A stretch of 64,000 bases of DNA from Silene latifolia (taxonomy: Eukaryota; Streptophyta; Magnoliopsida; Caryophyllales; Caryophyllaceae), in assembly GCF_048544455.1 (NCBI RefSeq), contig NC_133536.1, positions 199,271,325 to 199,335,324 of the forward strand, written 5' to 3'. Positions within the stretch are counted from its first letter, which is position 1; every line of letters starts with the position of its first letter. The notes under the pieces are model-generated. The model was given only the letters and a program-made list of their open reading frames with translations. It had not been told where the DNA came from and ran no database searches. The translations under genes were made by a program, and so were the position numbers. Positions 35,463 through 48,277 of the stretch are shown piece after piece.

Positions 35463-38087
35463 CTGTGTCTGCTTAAGACTTTTGCTCCTCGGAGTAATGT
35501 TGAATGTAGGACTGCTATTCGGCGCCAGCATCAGGAGGAGAGTATTGCCATGGCTATCCTTGCTTGGGGGTACCTTGGGAGGGAGGGGGAGGGGTTTGCG
35601 GTACATTGCGGGAGTATTTTGATGAGGGTCCTTCTTTGTTTAATGTGGAGGAGGATCTGGATTTGGGTGAGCTTAACCTCCGTCAATGTCGGCGAAAGAT
35701 CTCTGATGGTCATTATATTGCTGCTGTTCGGGTACTTTCTTCCTCTGGGGTCGCCCCCTATTCCGATGCCACTCTTGTGGCCTTGCGTGAGAAGGATCTT
35801 GTTGCCCAACCTCCTTCATTGCCTCCTTTGTCTGGGGATCATCATCCTCTGGTTGCTTCTGAGTCAGTGGTTTTGGATATGATTCGGAGTTTCCCTCGTG
35901 GTACTTCTTGTGGGAGGGATGGTTTTCGTGCTCAAAGACCTTATGGATTGTTTGAGTGGCGCTGTTGTGGCTATCTCTGATGAGTTGATCACTTCTATTA
36001 CTAGGGTGGTTAATCTTTTTCTTGAGGGTCGGTGCCCTCTGGCTTTGGGAGAATACATTGTCAGCGCCCCTCTCACGCCGCTTGTTAAACCAGGTGGCGA
36101 GGTTCGTCCTATTGCTGTTGGCACTGTCTGGAGACGGCTTGTCTCTAAGGTTGGTGCTTTTATGGTGGGTCCTTCTTTGTCGTCTTATTTTGCTGGTTTA
36201 CAGTTTGGGGTGGGTGTGTCCGGTGGAGGAGAGGCTATCTTACATGCCTTGAATCGGCTCATTGAGGCTCGGGGTGCTGAGGTGGGACTTTCCATGTTGC
36301 TGGTTGATTTCCAGAATGCTTTCAACCTTGTTGATCGTACGACCATGCTTCAGGAAGTCCGCCGACGTTGCCCGGTTCTTTCCCGTTGGGTGGAGTTTTG
36401 TTATTCCAGCCCTGCCCGTCTTTTATATGGGGAGCATTGCTTGTGGTCTTGTCAGGGTGTCCAGCAGGGTGATCCTTTAGGTCCGTTGCTTTTCGCTTTG
36501 GTTTTGCATCCCTTAGTCTACAAAATCCGGGACACTTTTGACCTCACTATGCAGGCATGGTACTTGGATGATGGCACCATTGTGGGGGATACTTTGGAGG
36601 TGGGGAAGGTCTTGGATTTGATTATGGCAGATGGCACCCGTTTTGGACTGCACCTTAATGTCTCCAAGACGGAGGTCTTTTGGCTTGTTGAGGATCCTCA
36701 GAGTCGGCTCCCTGGGGTTTTCCCCCCTTCTATTGCTCGGCCCGTGCAGGGTGTTACAGTTTTGGGTGGACCTGTCAGTACTTGCCCTGGTTTTGGCAGT
36801 GAAATTGTGGCGAGGAGAGTAACTAAGACCATTGAGCTAATGGACTTGGTTGCGAGGATTGAGGACCCGCAGTATGAGTTGCTTCTACTTCGAGCTTGTA
36901 CTGGTATTTCTAAGCTCTATTTCTCCCTTCGTACTTGCTCCCCTAGTGTTTTTGGGTCCGTCCATCTTCCTTTTGATGCTTCTCTTCGTTCCAGCTTGGA
37001 ACGTATCGTCACCGCGTCTGGCCCGGCTTTTGGGGATTGGCAGTGGCGCCTTGCTACTTTCCCTTTTCATCTTGGTGGTCTTGGTGTCTATGCGGCGGGG
37101 GATGTTTTACATTATGCTTTTATTGAGTCCCGTTTGCAGTCTGCTGATTTGCAGGCTAAGCTCCTCGGACCTTCTGGTATTGTAGCTGCTGGCCCTGCTT
37201 TTGATGATGTCGCGTGGGGTTTTACTGCGACTACAGGCTCTAGTATCTTAGGTAACCCTAGTGAAATTGCTGCCCCCAAACTTATGAAGACATTGGCAGA
37301 CATTTATTTCGCAACGGTTGCTGCTGCCTCAGGGTCTGTTTTCTCTTTGATACCTCGCCAGCTTGCTTTGTGGCACTCTCAGCAGGATTCCCACTCCTCT
37401 GATTGGTTGCGTGCATTTCCTATCTCGGGGTTGGGTCAGACTATGAACGGAAGGACTTACCGTAGTGTGCTTGGGTATCGTCTGGGTGTTCCGTTATTCA
37501 CGGTCTCTAGGCCCTGTCCAGCTTGCTCTCGGGTTTTTGCTGATGATGTTTTTGGAGACCACGCTGTTTCTTGTACTGGTACTGTAGGCGTTAAACATCG
37601 GCATAACCTCGTCCGTGACACTCTTTTCGACATCTACTATAGATCTGGTATTTCTGCGGGAAGGGAGGTTGATATCGGTTTGGTTGACGGGCATGGGGGT
37701 TCTCTTCGTCCTGCGGATTTGCTGCTTTATTCTTGGGACAGAGGACGTGATGTGTGCGTTGACTTGACAGGGTCTTCTCCTTTGACTCAGACTGGGATGA
37801 CGGATTTTGTGCCTAAACGGGTTGTTGCTGATGCTGCTCAGCGTAAGTGTGCTAAGTACGAGGATTTGTGCGCGGCAGCGGGTTATGGTTTCCTTCCCTT
37901 CTCTTTCTCATCACTTGAGGAGCTGGGTTCGGATGTTGTTGCCTTGCTCAAGCGGGTCCAGAAATTCTCGGTATCTCAGGATGCAGGGGCTTGGGTGGCC
38001 GCTTACATTTTTACTAGACTTAGCTTTGCTGTTGCTAAGGGTGTGGGAGCCCAGATTGTCTATCGGCTCCCCACCAATTTCATGTAA
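35463..38087 (+). CDS. N copy 1: reverse transcriptase with CCHC knuckle and candidate restriction-like endonuclease
   Basis: An open frame of 729 residues runs 35898-38087. The same protein continues upstream to 35463, but the frame breaks at about 35590 and 35932. There the other unit has CAG and this one reads CGG or CAAAG, so the breaks may be artefacts. Counted from 35898: RT motif A ~135, motif B ~180, YLDD 222-225, thumb-like GLHLNVSKTEVFW ~245. A knuckle C-x2-C-x11-H-x3-C starts at ~540, followed by KHRHNLVRD. Then R604-P-A-D607 and D622 form D-x14-D, as in the PD-(D/E)XK endonuclease of R2-like elements. No apurinic endonuclease domain is seen. It ends RLPTNFM, 43 bp before (AAT)n. 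Proposed role: target nicking and cDNA synthesis. Confidence 0.8.
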
Positions 38088-39235
<1,148 letters not shown>

Positions 39236-39773
39236 ACGTTAGAGAGAGGGGGGGAAGGGGCGATTCACAGGGTGATTTCAGGTGACACCAGGTTCGGCTG
39301 CCGTCTGCTCTCCGTCATCCCATCACCGCCACTGCTCACGCCGGCGTTCTCTGTCGGCCGTAGGGTTCACGTGTTGGTGTTTAGGGCATTCTGAAATCGC
39401 GTTTTTGGGTTAGGGCATTGGGTTTTTCCGTCTTCACGCCACCGTTGGCGGCCAACCACCATTCACATCGACTATTAGACCTCACGTCGCTGGTCCTGGG
39501 TGGTTGTTGTTGGTTGTTCGTGCGGTGGTTCTGCTTTCTTCGAGGGTTTTCTCGGCGGTATTTGCAGGGTCATTGTTGCCTCATTGCCGGCGGTGTCTCT
39601 TGCGCCACCACACTCTGACTATTAGACCTCAAGTCGCCGGTCAATTTAGTGGCGGCTAGCGGCCATGCCATTTGTTTCCCTCCGGTGAGTTTTCTGGCTG
39701 TTTGCGTTTTGTTTTATTTTTCGTGCTTTAGGGTTCCGTTTTCCTCTCTATTTCTGCTGCGTGTTGGCTGCTG
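39236..39773 (+). other. 5' region of N copy 2
   Basis: GC-rich leader of the longest N copy. The phrase TATTAGACCTCA...GTCGC...GGTC occurs twice (39472 and 39621). No AUG-started ORF with recognisable content is seen. It may hold an internal promoter, as in other non-LTR elements, but no element is identified. Confidence 0.45.
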
Positions 39774-41872
39774 GTGGTGCCGTTGGTTTCTCACTGGTCT
39801 TTAGAATCCTTTGCATTTTTGCATTCTTTGCATTCTTGTGGTTGTGGTTTGTGGTGGGTGTTACGGTTTTCTAGGGCCGTGTGGATAGGTTTTTCTTTCG
39901 GGTTGATTGTCAACCAACACCGGAGTGGGTGGTGTGTTGGTGGTCAACTCCACCAGGAGTGGGTCGTGCCTCTTATTGCTCGAACGGCTACCTGTTTGGT
40001 GGGTTTAGTGCGGGTGATTGTTTGGGTGGCTATATTGGTGCTTGTGCTTGTAGTGTGTTGGTGTTTTACATCCTTCATGCCCGAGCTTGTGCGGTACCAT
40101 TGTCCTTTTTTGGGTCTTCATGGGTGTCGGGATGGTTTTGGTAAGGGCCTTACAAAGTCAGCTTGGCAGAAACATTTTCAGGTGCGGTATTGTCATGACG
40201 GTGCGTTGGACGTTACGCGTCAGACTCTTGCTGATAGTTTGACTGTTTATTCCAATGCCGAGAGTACTTTGAGACGGATGGGCCTCTGGTTGTGTGGGGT
40301 GTGTTTTATGACCCGTACCACTCGTGCTAGATGTCGGCATAGTCGGGGTGATATAGTGATGTATCCGGCGTGTGTTGATGGCCTTTATACCTTCCATATT
40401 CATGGGATTCCGAGACCTACGGCTCCTTCTACTTCGGTTTCTTCTGATGGTAGTGTCGAGCTCGTTCAGTGGTCTATATCTTCGCTGGATCGTTTATTGT
40501 CTTCAGGCCTTCGCACAGTGAAATCCATTCCTCCTAAATGCCGTCTTGGGTTTGCTAGGGCCTTGAAAGGGGCCTTGGATGCGGTGTTTGATGCCCCTAG
40601 TGATCTCTCCCGCTGGGTTCGTTTACTAGTTCTACCGCTTTGTTTGCTTTGGCTTTTCGCTCCTCGGAGTAATCATGAGTGTCGGTCTGCTATTCGGCGT
40701 CAGCAACAGGAGGAGAGTATTGCCAGGGCTATCCTTGCTTGGGGGCGCCAGGGGGGTTTGCAGTTGTTACGGGAGTGTTTTGATGAGGGTCCTTCATCTT
40801 TTTCTGTAGATGAGGATCTGGATCTGAGTGAGCTTAATCTCCGCCAATGTCGGCGGAAGATTTATGATGGCCACTATACTGCTGTTGTCCGGGTGCTTTC
40901 TTCCTCTGGTGTTGCCCCCTACTCCGATGCCACTCTTGTGGCCTTGCGTGCGAAGCATCCTGTCGCCCCGCCTCCTTTATTGCCTCCTTTGTCTGGGGAT
41001 CATCATCCTCTGGTTGCCTCTTCGGCGGTGGTCTTGGATATGATTCGGAGCTTCCCTCATGGTACTTCCTGTGGGAGGGATGGTTTTCGTGCCCAGCACC
41101 TTATGGATTGTTTGAGTGGCGTTGTTGTGGCTATCTCCGATGATTTGATCACTTCTATTACTAGGGTGGTTAATCTTTTTCTTGAGGGCCGGTGTCCTCT
41201 TTCTCTGGGCGAGTACATTGCCAGCGCCCCTCTCCCGCCACTCGTTAAACCGGGTGGTAGGGTTCGTCCTATTGCTATTGGTACGGTCTGGAGACGGCTT
41301 GTCTCTAAGGTTGGTGCTTCTATGGTTGGTCCGTCTTTATCTTCTTATTTTGATGGGCTTCAGTTCGGGGTGGGTGTGTCCGGTGGAGGAGAGGCTATCT
41401 TGCATGCCTTGAACCGGCTCATTGAGGATCGGGGGCTCAGGTGGGGCCGTTGCTTTTCGCGTTGGTTTTGCATCCCTTGGTTTGCAAGATCCGGGACACT
41501 TTTGACCTCACTTTGCAGGCATGGTACTTAGATGATGGCACCATCGTGGGTGATACTTTGGAGGTGGGGAACGTTTTGGACTTGATTAGGGTGGATGGCC
41601 CTCGTTTTGGATTACATCTTAATGTCTCCAAGACGGAGGTCTTTTGGCCTGTTGAGGATCCACGGAGTCGGCTTCCTGGGATTTTCCCCACTTCTATTTC
41701 TCGGCCATTGCGTGGTGTAACAGTTTTGGGAGGACCTATCAGTACTTATCCTGGTTTTTGCAGTGAGATTGTGGCGACGAGAGTAACTAAGACCATTGGG
41801 CTGATGTACTTGGTTGCGAGGATTGAGGACCCGCAATGTGAGTTGCTTCTTTTCTCCCTTCGTACTTGTTCC
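39774..41872 (+). pseudogene. N copy 2 protein, N-terminal part
   Basis: The open frame runs 39774-41531; the true start is not clear, with 40074 (MPELVRYHCPFLG) one option. A Cys/His cluster HCPFLGLHGCRDGFG...KHFQVRYCHDG (about 40100-40200) could be a C2H2-type finger. A second cluster, LCGVC...ARCRH, lies at about 40295-40340. Such N-terminal fingers are known in R2-like elements. The RT palm start follows (RPIAIGTVWRRLVSKVG). A deletion at about 41440 removes motifs A and B, and the frame shifts. YLDD remains in frame 2 (AWYLDDGTIVGD, about 41520). The part ends at the element D insertion. Confidence 0.75.
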
Positions 41873-43290
41873 TGATGCGTGTCTTTTATATAAGGTTTTT
41901 ACCTCTTTTTTACACGCATTTCTGTACTTTTATGTAGCATCTAGCTACAAATACCCTCGAATATTCTACTTTGGTCCGTTTATTGTAATTTGCAGGAATT
42001 GACCAAAGAGGAGCTAAACCGAGCCTTAATCCGTCCCATTTGCTTGCATTTATGGAGGATGAGGAGCTGGAGCTTGGAAATCTAACATTTGGAAGACGCG
42101 TGAGCTGGTTTCGGAAGGCGTTTCAAGTCTAGCGTGCCTATATAGCTCGATCGAGTGGTTTTCTACTCGATCGAATGCTTTACATACTCAAGATTGATCG
42201 ATCGAGCAGTTTAAGGAGTCAATCGAGGAGATTCTGCAGAAGTGCTCGATCGAGTGGTTTATCTCCACTCGATCGAGTGGTTTGGTGTTCATTTGCTCGA
42301 TCGAGTAGTTTATTTCTACTCGATCGAGTAGTTTTTCCTGCCTTAGTTAATTTCCGCCTAATCATTTTATGGGCTTTTGTAATTAGTCCATAGATTAGGT
42401 TTTAGGATGGATTTTTCATATAAGACAGAGCAGGGGGACTACGCCAGATCTCTTCCTTCGTTCGTTCACTTCACTGTATACCTTGCTACTGTTCTTTGGA
42501 TTTTGTGCTTCATTTATACTTTACTACTCAGATTTGGATACGATTGGTATTATTATTCTACTTTAAACTCTTAATACATTTTTATTCCTTTAATTCCTTC
42601 CCTCTCTGGTTTTTATCGTAATTGCTTTAATTCAATTCTTGTTAATTCTGTCATTATGTTTAGTTTCAATTATTTATATGTCGTTATTGTTAATTTAGTA
42701 ATAATGAGTAGCTAATTTCCTTCGGCTAGGACTATAGGGGATCCGTAATCATGAGGGAATAGTAATCGATTTATTGGGTTAATGCCAGTATAGTCTTTGT
42801 TGGTTAAATGCTACAATTAACTGTATCCGTCTAATTGAGTCGACGCAATTAGACATTTAATTCTTAGTGATCCTTGACCTGGACCGAAAGGTTGGAAAAG
42901 GTGAGATTAGTAGCGAACAATAGGGTATTGTAGTGAGGGCGAAAGTTAAGCTATTCACGCTCTAGGGTGAATTAAGGACCGAAAGGTGACGTTCGTTACC
43001 CCTTAGACCGTATTGGCATTGGCCTGAGACCTAGATTACTTGACTAAATGATTATGGTGAACCGTCTGTCCTAGCTGTTTCTCCTTATCTGTTTGATTCC
43101 TTCCTTTTAATTTCCTCTTCCTTAATCTTATTAGTTTAGAATATCGCAATTGAAAACCCCCCATTTGGTTACCTTGACGAACTTAGATTAAGCTACAATT
43201 TCCTACCTCTCTGTGGATTCGACCCGACTTCCCTAGCTATATTAGTTAGAGCCAGTTGGTAAATTTGACAGGTACGCGACAGACGTGTCA
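41873..43290 (+). repeat. 5' LTR of element D
   Basis: 1418 bp. It contains a cluster of about six CTCGATCGAG palindromes at 42145-42335. The small ORF 42175-42393 translates this cluster and recurs in the other LTR; it is not a gene. Confidence 0.95.
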
Positions 43291-43295
43291 AATTT

Positions 43296-43313
43296 TGGCG
43301 TCGTTGCCGGGGA
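43296..43313 (+). other. Primer binding site of element D
   Basis: TGGCGTCGTTGCCGGGGA, five bases after the LTR. It is one base different from the sequence complementary to tRNA-Asp that is usual in Athila elements. Confidence 0.85.
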
Positions 43314-43448
43314 GGTGGCGTAATTTTGTTGCTTTAGTTAAGTTTGTCCCTTGTCTCAAGGAATTTATTCCTTGAGGCTGATCTAATTTCCGCAAAGTTT
43401 TGATTAGTTTTGCAGATTGTTCTTTGCTTTGTAAGTCTATTTGCCAAG

Positions 43449-43805
43449 ATGCCTACGATTACTGAGCATATAGAGCCATGTGGTAGATGTGGCGAGGAAG
43501 GGCATGGTCCTATTGAATGCATGGCGAGTGTAGAGCGTGCCCTTGCTTATCGGAATTATAAGCAAGGAGTTCCTTTTTCTCAGTTGTATGAAGAAATAAA
43601 GAATGTCTCTACCCCTTCTACGCCGGTACTGCAGCCGGTCTCTACTTCTGCAAGAGAAGAAATTGCCGAATTAAAATCTATTATGATGAGTATATCACGG
43701 CAATCTGAAACGGTCATATCGGAATTGAAAGAACAAGTCGCGCAGTTAACACTCGCGAAAGACCAAACCAAGCTTCCTCCAATATGCGATCCATCAAGGC
43801 AATGA
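43449..43805 (+). pseudogene. gag: Gag remnant of element D
   Basis: MPTITEHIEPCGRCGEEGHG with a CCHC knuckle (C-x2-C-x4-H-x4-C), then a linker and a coiled-coil-like segment (REEIAELKSIMMSISRQSE). The knuckle is close to the start, so the capsid domain expected in front of it is missing. The frame ends at 43805. 43806-43914 may be a further remnant (acidic, EEDEVLI). A non-coding palindrome cluster follows. Confidence 0.7.
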
Positions 43806-43914
43806 ATTTTCAAAATGACCTTACTCATGAAGAAGACGAGGTTTTGATAGTCAAAGATACCCAGGAGGACGATCTAGATGAATTCTTGACCAAATACTTG
43901 CAAATGTAATCAAG

Positions 43915-44160
43915 ATACTCGATCGAGTGATTTTTCTACTCGATCGAGTGAATCAATTCATCCTATCACTCGATCGAGTGAAATTACTGGTCGATCGAGT
44001 GGTGCACAATTTGCTGTTGGTCGATCGAGTGATATTATTACTCGATCGAATGAGGTTGTTGCGAAAATCACTCGATCGAGTGACAAAACCGGTCGATCGA
44101 GTGAAACGAGAAAGAAGAGAATGGTCGATCGAGTGATATAAGTACTCGATCGAGTACTTT
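43915..44160. repeat. Cluster of ACTCGATCGAGT palindromes in element D, between gag and protease
   Basis: About ten copies of [TG][CG]TCGATCGAGTG-type motifs at irregular spacing of 15-40 bp. The apparent peptides LDRVxxLLDRV are translation of the motif. Confidence 0.85.
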
Positions 44161-44389
44161 AAGTGGCGGAGATCCTATTTTGCTATCTAATGCCGCTACC
44201 GTGTCATCTTCCCCTGCTGTGGAGACGTCACACATTGATAAAGGTAAAAGAAAAGTTGCGGGTCCACTCGTTGCTACCAGGGTACCCTTTCCAGGCCGTC
44301 TCAAGGACGCAAAGATCGAGCGACGATGACGGTAAGTTTGTGGACGTTGTGAAGAACCTCCAGTAAATCGTCCCTTTTTCCGAACTTGT

Positions 44390-45100
44390 TACTCAGGTGC
44401 CCACTTACGCTAAGTTTATGAAAGATATTTTGACGCGTAAGAAAAATTTAAGTGAATTTGAGATGATTTCATTTATGGAAGAGTCTAGTAATTTGCTTTT
44501 GAATAAGAGTCCGCCTAAAATGAAGGACCCGGGAAATTTTCTATTACTCGTATTATAGGCAACATGGTCATTGATAAGGCCATTTGCGATTTAGGTGCCA
44601 GTGTCGGTGTCATGCCCTTCCCGTCTCTGCAAGAAACTGAACATGAGTCATTTTAAAGTGACTAACATTACCCTACGAGATGGTGATAGATCTGTTAGGA
44701 AGCCCTTAGGTGTCTTAGAGGATGTGCTGTGAAAATAGGCAAGCTTTATATCCCAAGAGATTTCATTGTTCTAGATATAGGCGAGGACACCCGGACCCCA
44801 ATTATCTTAGGAAGACCATTCCTTTGTACAACCGGGGCCGTTATTGATGTCGACAAGGGCGTCGACTCATGCGAAAGAGGGGATGACGCTATCACTTTCA
44901 GTCTGCCTAGTACTTTGGCTCGCCCAATGATAGAGGATACTTGCTATTCGGTTGATATTATTGACGAGTCTATTTATGACTTCCGGTCGGGTTCTTTTAT
45001 GAAGGACCCACTAGAAGCTCTTATGCTTTTGATGAGTGTGCGAGATAGCCCGGCATTTACGATGACGCCGTGTTGGATTTGCTTGTTGATGATTTAGATG
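44390..45100 (+). pseudogene. Protease region of element D
   Basis: The segment FSELVTQVPTYAKFMKDILT leads into DLGASVGVMPFPSL (catalytic Asp region, about 44590) and GDRSVRKPLGVLEDV. Then GKLYIPRDFIVLDIGEDTRT and PIILGRPFLCTTGAVIDVDK follow, typical of Athila protease. Several frame changes and a stop interrupt it. The C-terminal frame is open 44729-45097. Confidence 0.8.
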
Positions 45101-46300
45101 AGTCCGAACTTACCGAAGGCCGAGGGAGAGCAAGTGGAACAAATGATTAGCACTCTTTGCTCCATTGAGGTAAAGGTACCGGAACGTAAGCCTCTCCCTT
45201 CTCACCTTAACTATGTTTTCTTAGACGATACAGAGCAATATCCAGTCATTGTTAGTGCCAAGCTTAATGATGATCACCGACTTCTTTGTTAGTCAGTACT
45301 TAAGAAAAACAGGAAAGCAATGGGCTATTCACTAGACGATATCAAGGGGATTAATCCCGATATTTGTATGCACAGGATAGAGCTGGAGGAAGATCACAAA
45401 CCTTGCAGATAGGGTCAGCGCCGGTGAACCGAGGAAGATGCGGGATGTTGTGATGGCCGAGGTAATGAAGTCGCTAGATGCGGGTATTATTTATTCTCGG
45501 TAACTCTAAATGGGTGAGTCCAAAGACAGGTGGTCCCGAAGAAAGGAGGGATAATCGTAGTTAAGAATGAGAAGAATGAATTAATACCTACTTGAGTAGT
45601 GACTGGTTGGCGGATGTGCATAGATTACAGACAGCTCAATGCCGCCACCAAGAAAGATCACTTTCCCCTTCCTTTTATTGATCAAATGGTAGAAAGGTTA
45701 GCTTCACATAAATTTTTCTCGCTATTTAGACGGGTATTCGTGGTTCTTTCGGATCCCTATCCACCTGCAGACGATCGAGCTAAGACTACATTTACTTGTC
45801 CTCAAGGCGTTTTTGCTTATCGCAGGATGCCTTTTGGTTTGTGTAACGCCCACCACCTTTCAAAGGTGTATGATGGGGATATTTTCGAGTATATTGAGTC
45901 TATCATGGAAGTTTTTATGGACGATTTCAAAGTGTGTATGGAAGTGATTTTTCTAATTGTCCGTCTAACCTTGAGAAAGTGTTGCAGCACGCATTGAGGT
46001 TAATCTTGTCTTTGAATCGGGAGAAGTGCCACTTTATGGTCAACGAGGGAGTTGTTCTAGGGCATTTAGTTTTTGATAGGGGAATAGAGGTTGATAGCAA
46101 AGGTGGAAGTGATTCAAAGAATTGCCGCCCCCGTTAATGTTAAGGGGGTGAGGAGTTTCCTTGGTCACGCTGGCTTTTATCGCCGGTTTATCAAGGATTT
46201 CTCAAAAATTGCTAAACCACTTACACAAATGCTACTTAAGGATGCCCCTTTTGTGTTTACGATGATTGTCTTTCTGCTTTTAACGAGTTAAAGCAAGCTT
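45101..46300 (+). pseudogene. Reverse transcriptase region of element D
   Basis: Fragments in successive frames: KPLPSHLNYVFLDD, then TGWRMCIDYRQLNAATKKDH, FPLPFIDQMVERLASHKFF, TFTCPQGVFAYRRMPFGLCN, FMDDF (in place of the usual YVDDF or FMDDF-S) and [20 protein letters not shown]. The order is normal for Ty3/gypsy RT. Near 45520 the sequence GTCCAAAGACAGGTG replaces what should be GTCCTGTACAGGTG, so part of the damage may be CTG/CAG miscalling. Confidence 0.85.
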
Positions 46301-46643
46301 TAGTCTCTGCGCCGATCATACAAATTCTCCCGATTGGGACTTGCCGTTTGAGATCATGTGTGATGCGAGTGACTATGCACTAGGAGCGGTGCTAGGCCAA
46401 AGGAAAGACAAGGCTTTGAGTGCTATCTACTATGCGAGCCGAACTCTGGATGAGGCTCAAGTGAAGTACACTACCACCGAGAAAGAGCCGCTAGGCCGTA
46501 GTTTATGCCTTAGAGAAGTTTCGTACTTATTCGGTTGGGTCGAAGTCACTGTTTTTACTGACCATGCAGCTTTGAGGCATCTCCTTGCTAAGAAGGAGGC
46601 TAAACCACGGCTCGAGATGGATACTCCTCCTTCAGGAGTTTGA
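46301..46643 (+). pseudogene. RNase H domain of element D
   Basis: PFEIMCDASDYALGAVLGQR, AIYYASRTLDEAQVKYTTTE and [15 protein letters not shown] mark the RNase H of Ty3/gypsy elements; the usual KELLA motif reads KEPLG. It runs in one frame to 46643, and the following frame carries the rest of the tether and integrase. Confidence 0.85.
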
Positions 46644-48099
46644 TTTGCAGATTAAGGATAAGAAAGGAGCTGAGAACGTTGTAGCTGATCACTTGTCGCG
46701 ACTGATGCGACAAGAAGGGGAAGATTCTCTACCTATAGATGATTCTTTTCCTGATGATACTTTAATTGCTGTTATATCGTCTATTGTTAACCAAGAAACT
46801 TGGTATGCAGATATAGCTAACTTCGTTGTCAGTGGCAAGCTGCCGCCTGACCTTTCTCATCAGCAGAGGAAGCGTTTTCTGTATAACGCTAAGCAGTACT
46901 TCTGGGATGACCCTTACTTGTTTAAGGAATGTGCAGACGGTCTCTACAGACGGTGTATTCTGCAGTGGGAGACCAAAATAGTCCTGGAAGGCTGTCACTC
47001 CTCTTCATATGGTGGTCACCACGGTCCATCGCGCACCGTGGCTAAGGTACTTCAGTCTGGTTTTTACTGGCCTTCTTTGTTTGCTAACGCTAAGTCTTTT
47101 GTTTCAGCTTGTGATGCTTGCCAACGATCAGGGAACATTTCAAAGAGACATGAGATGCCACAAAACGGCATCCTAGAGGTTGAGGTCTTCGATGTCTGGG
47201 GCATTGATTTCCAAGGACCGTTTCCATCCAGTAAAGGTAACAGGTATATCTTAGTGGCTGTAGACTATGTGTCGAAATGGGTTGAGGCAATTGCCTCACC
47301 TCATTGTGATGCTAAGACCGTGATAAAGATGTTTAAAAAGATCATATTCCCCCGATTTGGTGTCCCTAGGGTCGTCATTAGTGATGGGGGAATGCATTTT
47401 AAAGAAAAGAAACTCACTTCTATTCTGTCTAAAGTTGGTGTCCAACACCGGCGAGGTTTCGGGTATCATCCCCAAACTTGTGGTCAGGTTGAGGTCTCTA
47501 ACCGCGAGTTGAAAGAGATCCTGTCTAAGGTAGTTTCTAAATCACGGAAAGACTGGAGTCTTAAGCTAGATGACACATTATGGGCTTACAGAACTGCCTT
47601 TAAGACACCAATTGGTGCATCACCTTATAGGCTAGTTTATGGGAAATCGTGTCACTTACCTGTCGAATTGGAATGTAAGGCTTGGTGGGCAATTCGTGAG
47701 CTTAATTATGATCCTAAGTTGTGTGGTCAGAATCGTCTTTTGCAGCTAGATGAGTTGGAAGAATTTAGGCTTAATCCCTATGATAGCTCGCGCATTTACA
47801 AAGAAAAGACGAAGAGATGGCATGACAAGAGAATCTTACCTCGTGAGTTTCATGTTGGGCAAAAGGTGCTGCTGTTTAATGCCCGATTGAGATTATTCCC
47901 TGGCAAGCTGAAGTCCAGGTGGAGTGGTCCTTATACGGTGACGGCTGTTACCAAATTTGGATCCGTGGAGCTCGAAGATTCCGAGGGTTATAGATTCAAG
48001 GTGAATGGCCAATATGTGAAGCATTACCACGAGGCGAATGAAGCAGACAATCGCGTTGAAGTCCTACGCTTCGACGAGCTTGACGCGCCAGTTAATTGA
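46585..48099 (+). CDS. Integrase of element D (with end of RNase H)
   Basis: An open frame of 504 residues. It starts in the RNase H connection ([20 protein letters not shown]). The His/Cys zinc region follows (H-x3-[10 protein letters not shown] at about residue 170), then the catalytic core with Asp in [10 protein letters not shown] and VVISDGG and Glu in [12 protein letters not shown]. The C-terminal part ends with [16 protein letters not shown] and GQYVKHYHE. No break is seen. It would insert the cDNA, but needs RT from elsewhere given the state of the rest of pol. Confidence 0.92.
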   Translation: MLRRRLNHGSRWILLLQEFDLQIKDKKGAENVVADHLSRLMRQEGEDSLPIDDSFPDDTLIAVISSIVNQETWYADIANFVVSGKLPPDLSHQQRKRFLYNAKQYFWDDPYLFKECADGLYRRCILQWETKIVLEGCHSSSYGGHHGPSRTVAKVLQSGFYWPSLFANAKSFVSACDACQRSGNISKRHEMPQNGILEVEVFDVWGIDFQGPFPSSKGNRYILVAVDYVSKWVEAIASPHCDAKTVIKMFKKIIFPRFGVPRVVISDGGMHFKEKKLTSILSKVGVQHRRGFGYHPQTCGQVEVSNRELKEILSKVVSKSRKDWSLKLDDTLWAYRTAFKTPIGASPYRLVYGKSCHLPVELECKAWWAIRELNYDPKLCGQNRLLQLDELEEFRLNPYDSSRIYKEKTKRWHDKRILPREFHVGQKVLLFNARLRLFPGKLKSRWSGPYTVTAVTKFGSVELEDSEGYRFKVNGQYVKHYHEANEADNRVEVLRFDELDAPVN

Positions 48100-48277
48100 T
48101 GCCAAAAAGGTCGTGCGGGACCTCTTAAACCAGCGCTCTCCGGGAGGCAGCCCGGACTGTTTTATTGTACTTATGTTGAACATTTTATTTTCTTTAGCTT
48201 TACGTTGAACTTTAGACGCTGTTTTATGAACTCCTTATGCTTTTCTAGCTTTGGAATGCGTGTTTTGCAGGACACAG

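Noticed and set aside
43927-44136. ORF with repeated LDRV peptides
   Set aside because: It reads the palindrome cluster; the same peptide arises wherever the motif lies in that frame.
42145-44160. Regularly repeated ACTCGATCGAGT considered as CRISPR-like array
   Set aside because: Spacing is irregular, there are no constant-length spacers, and the context is plant LTR elements.
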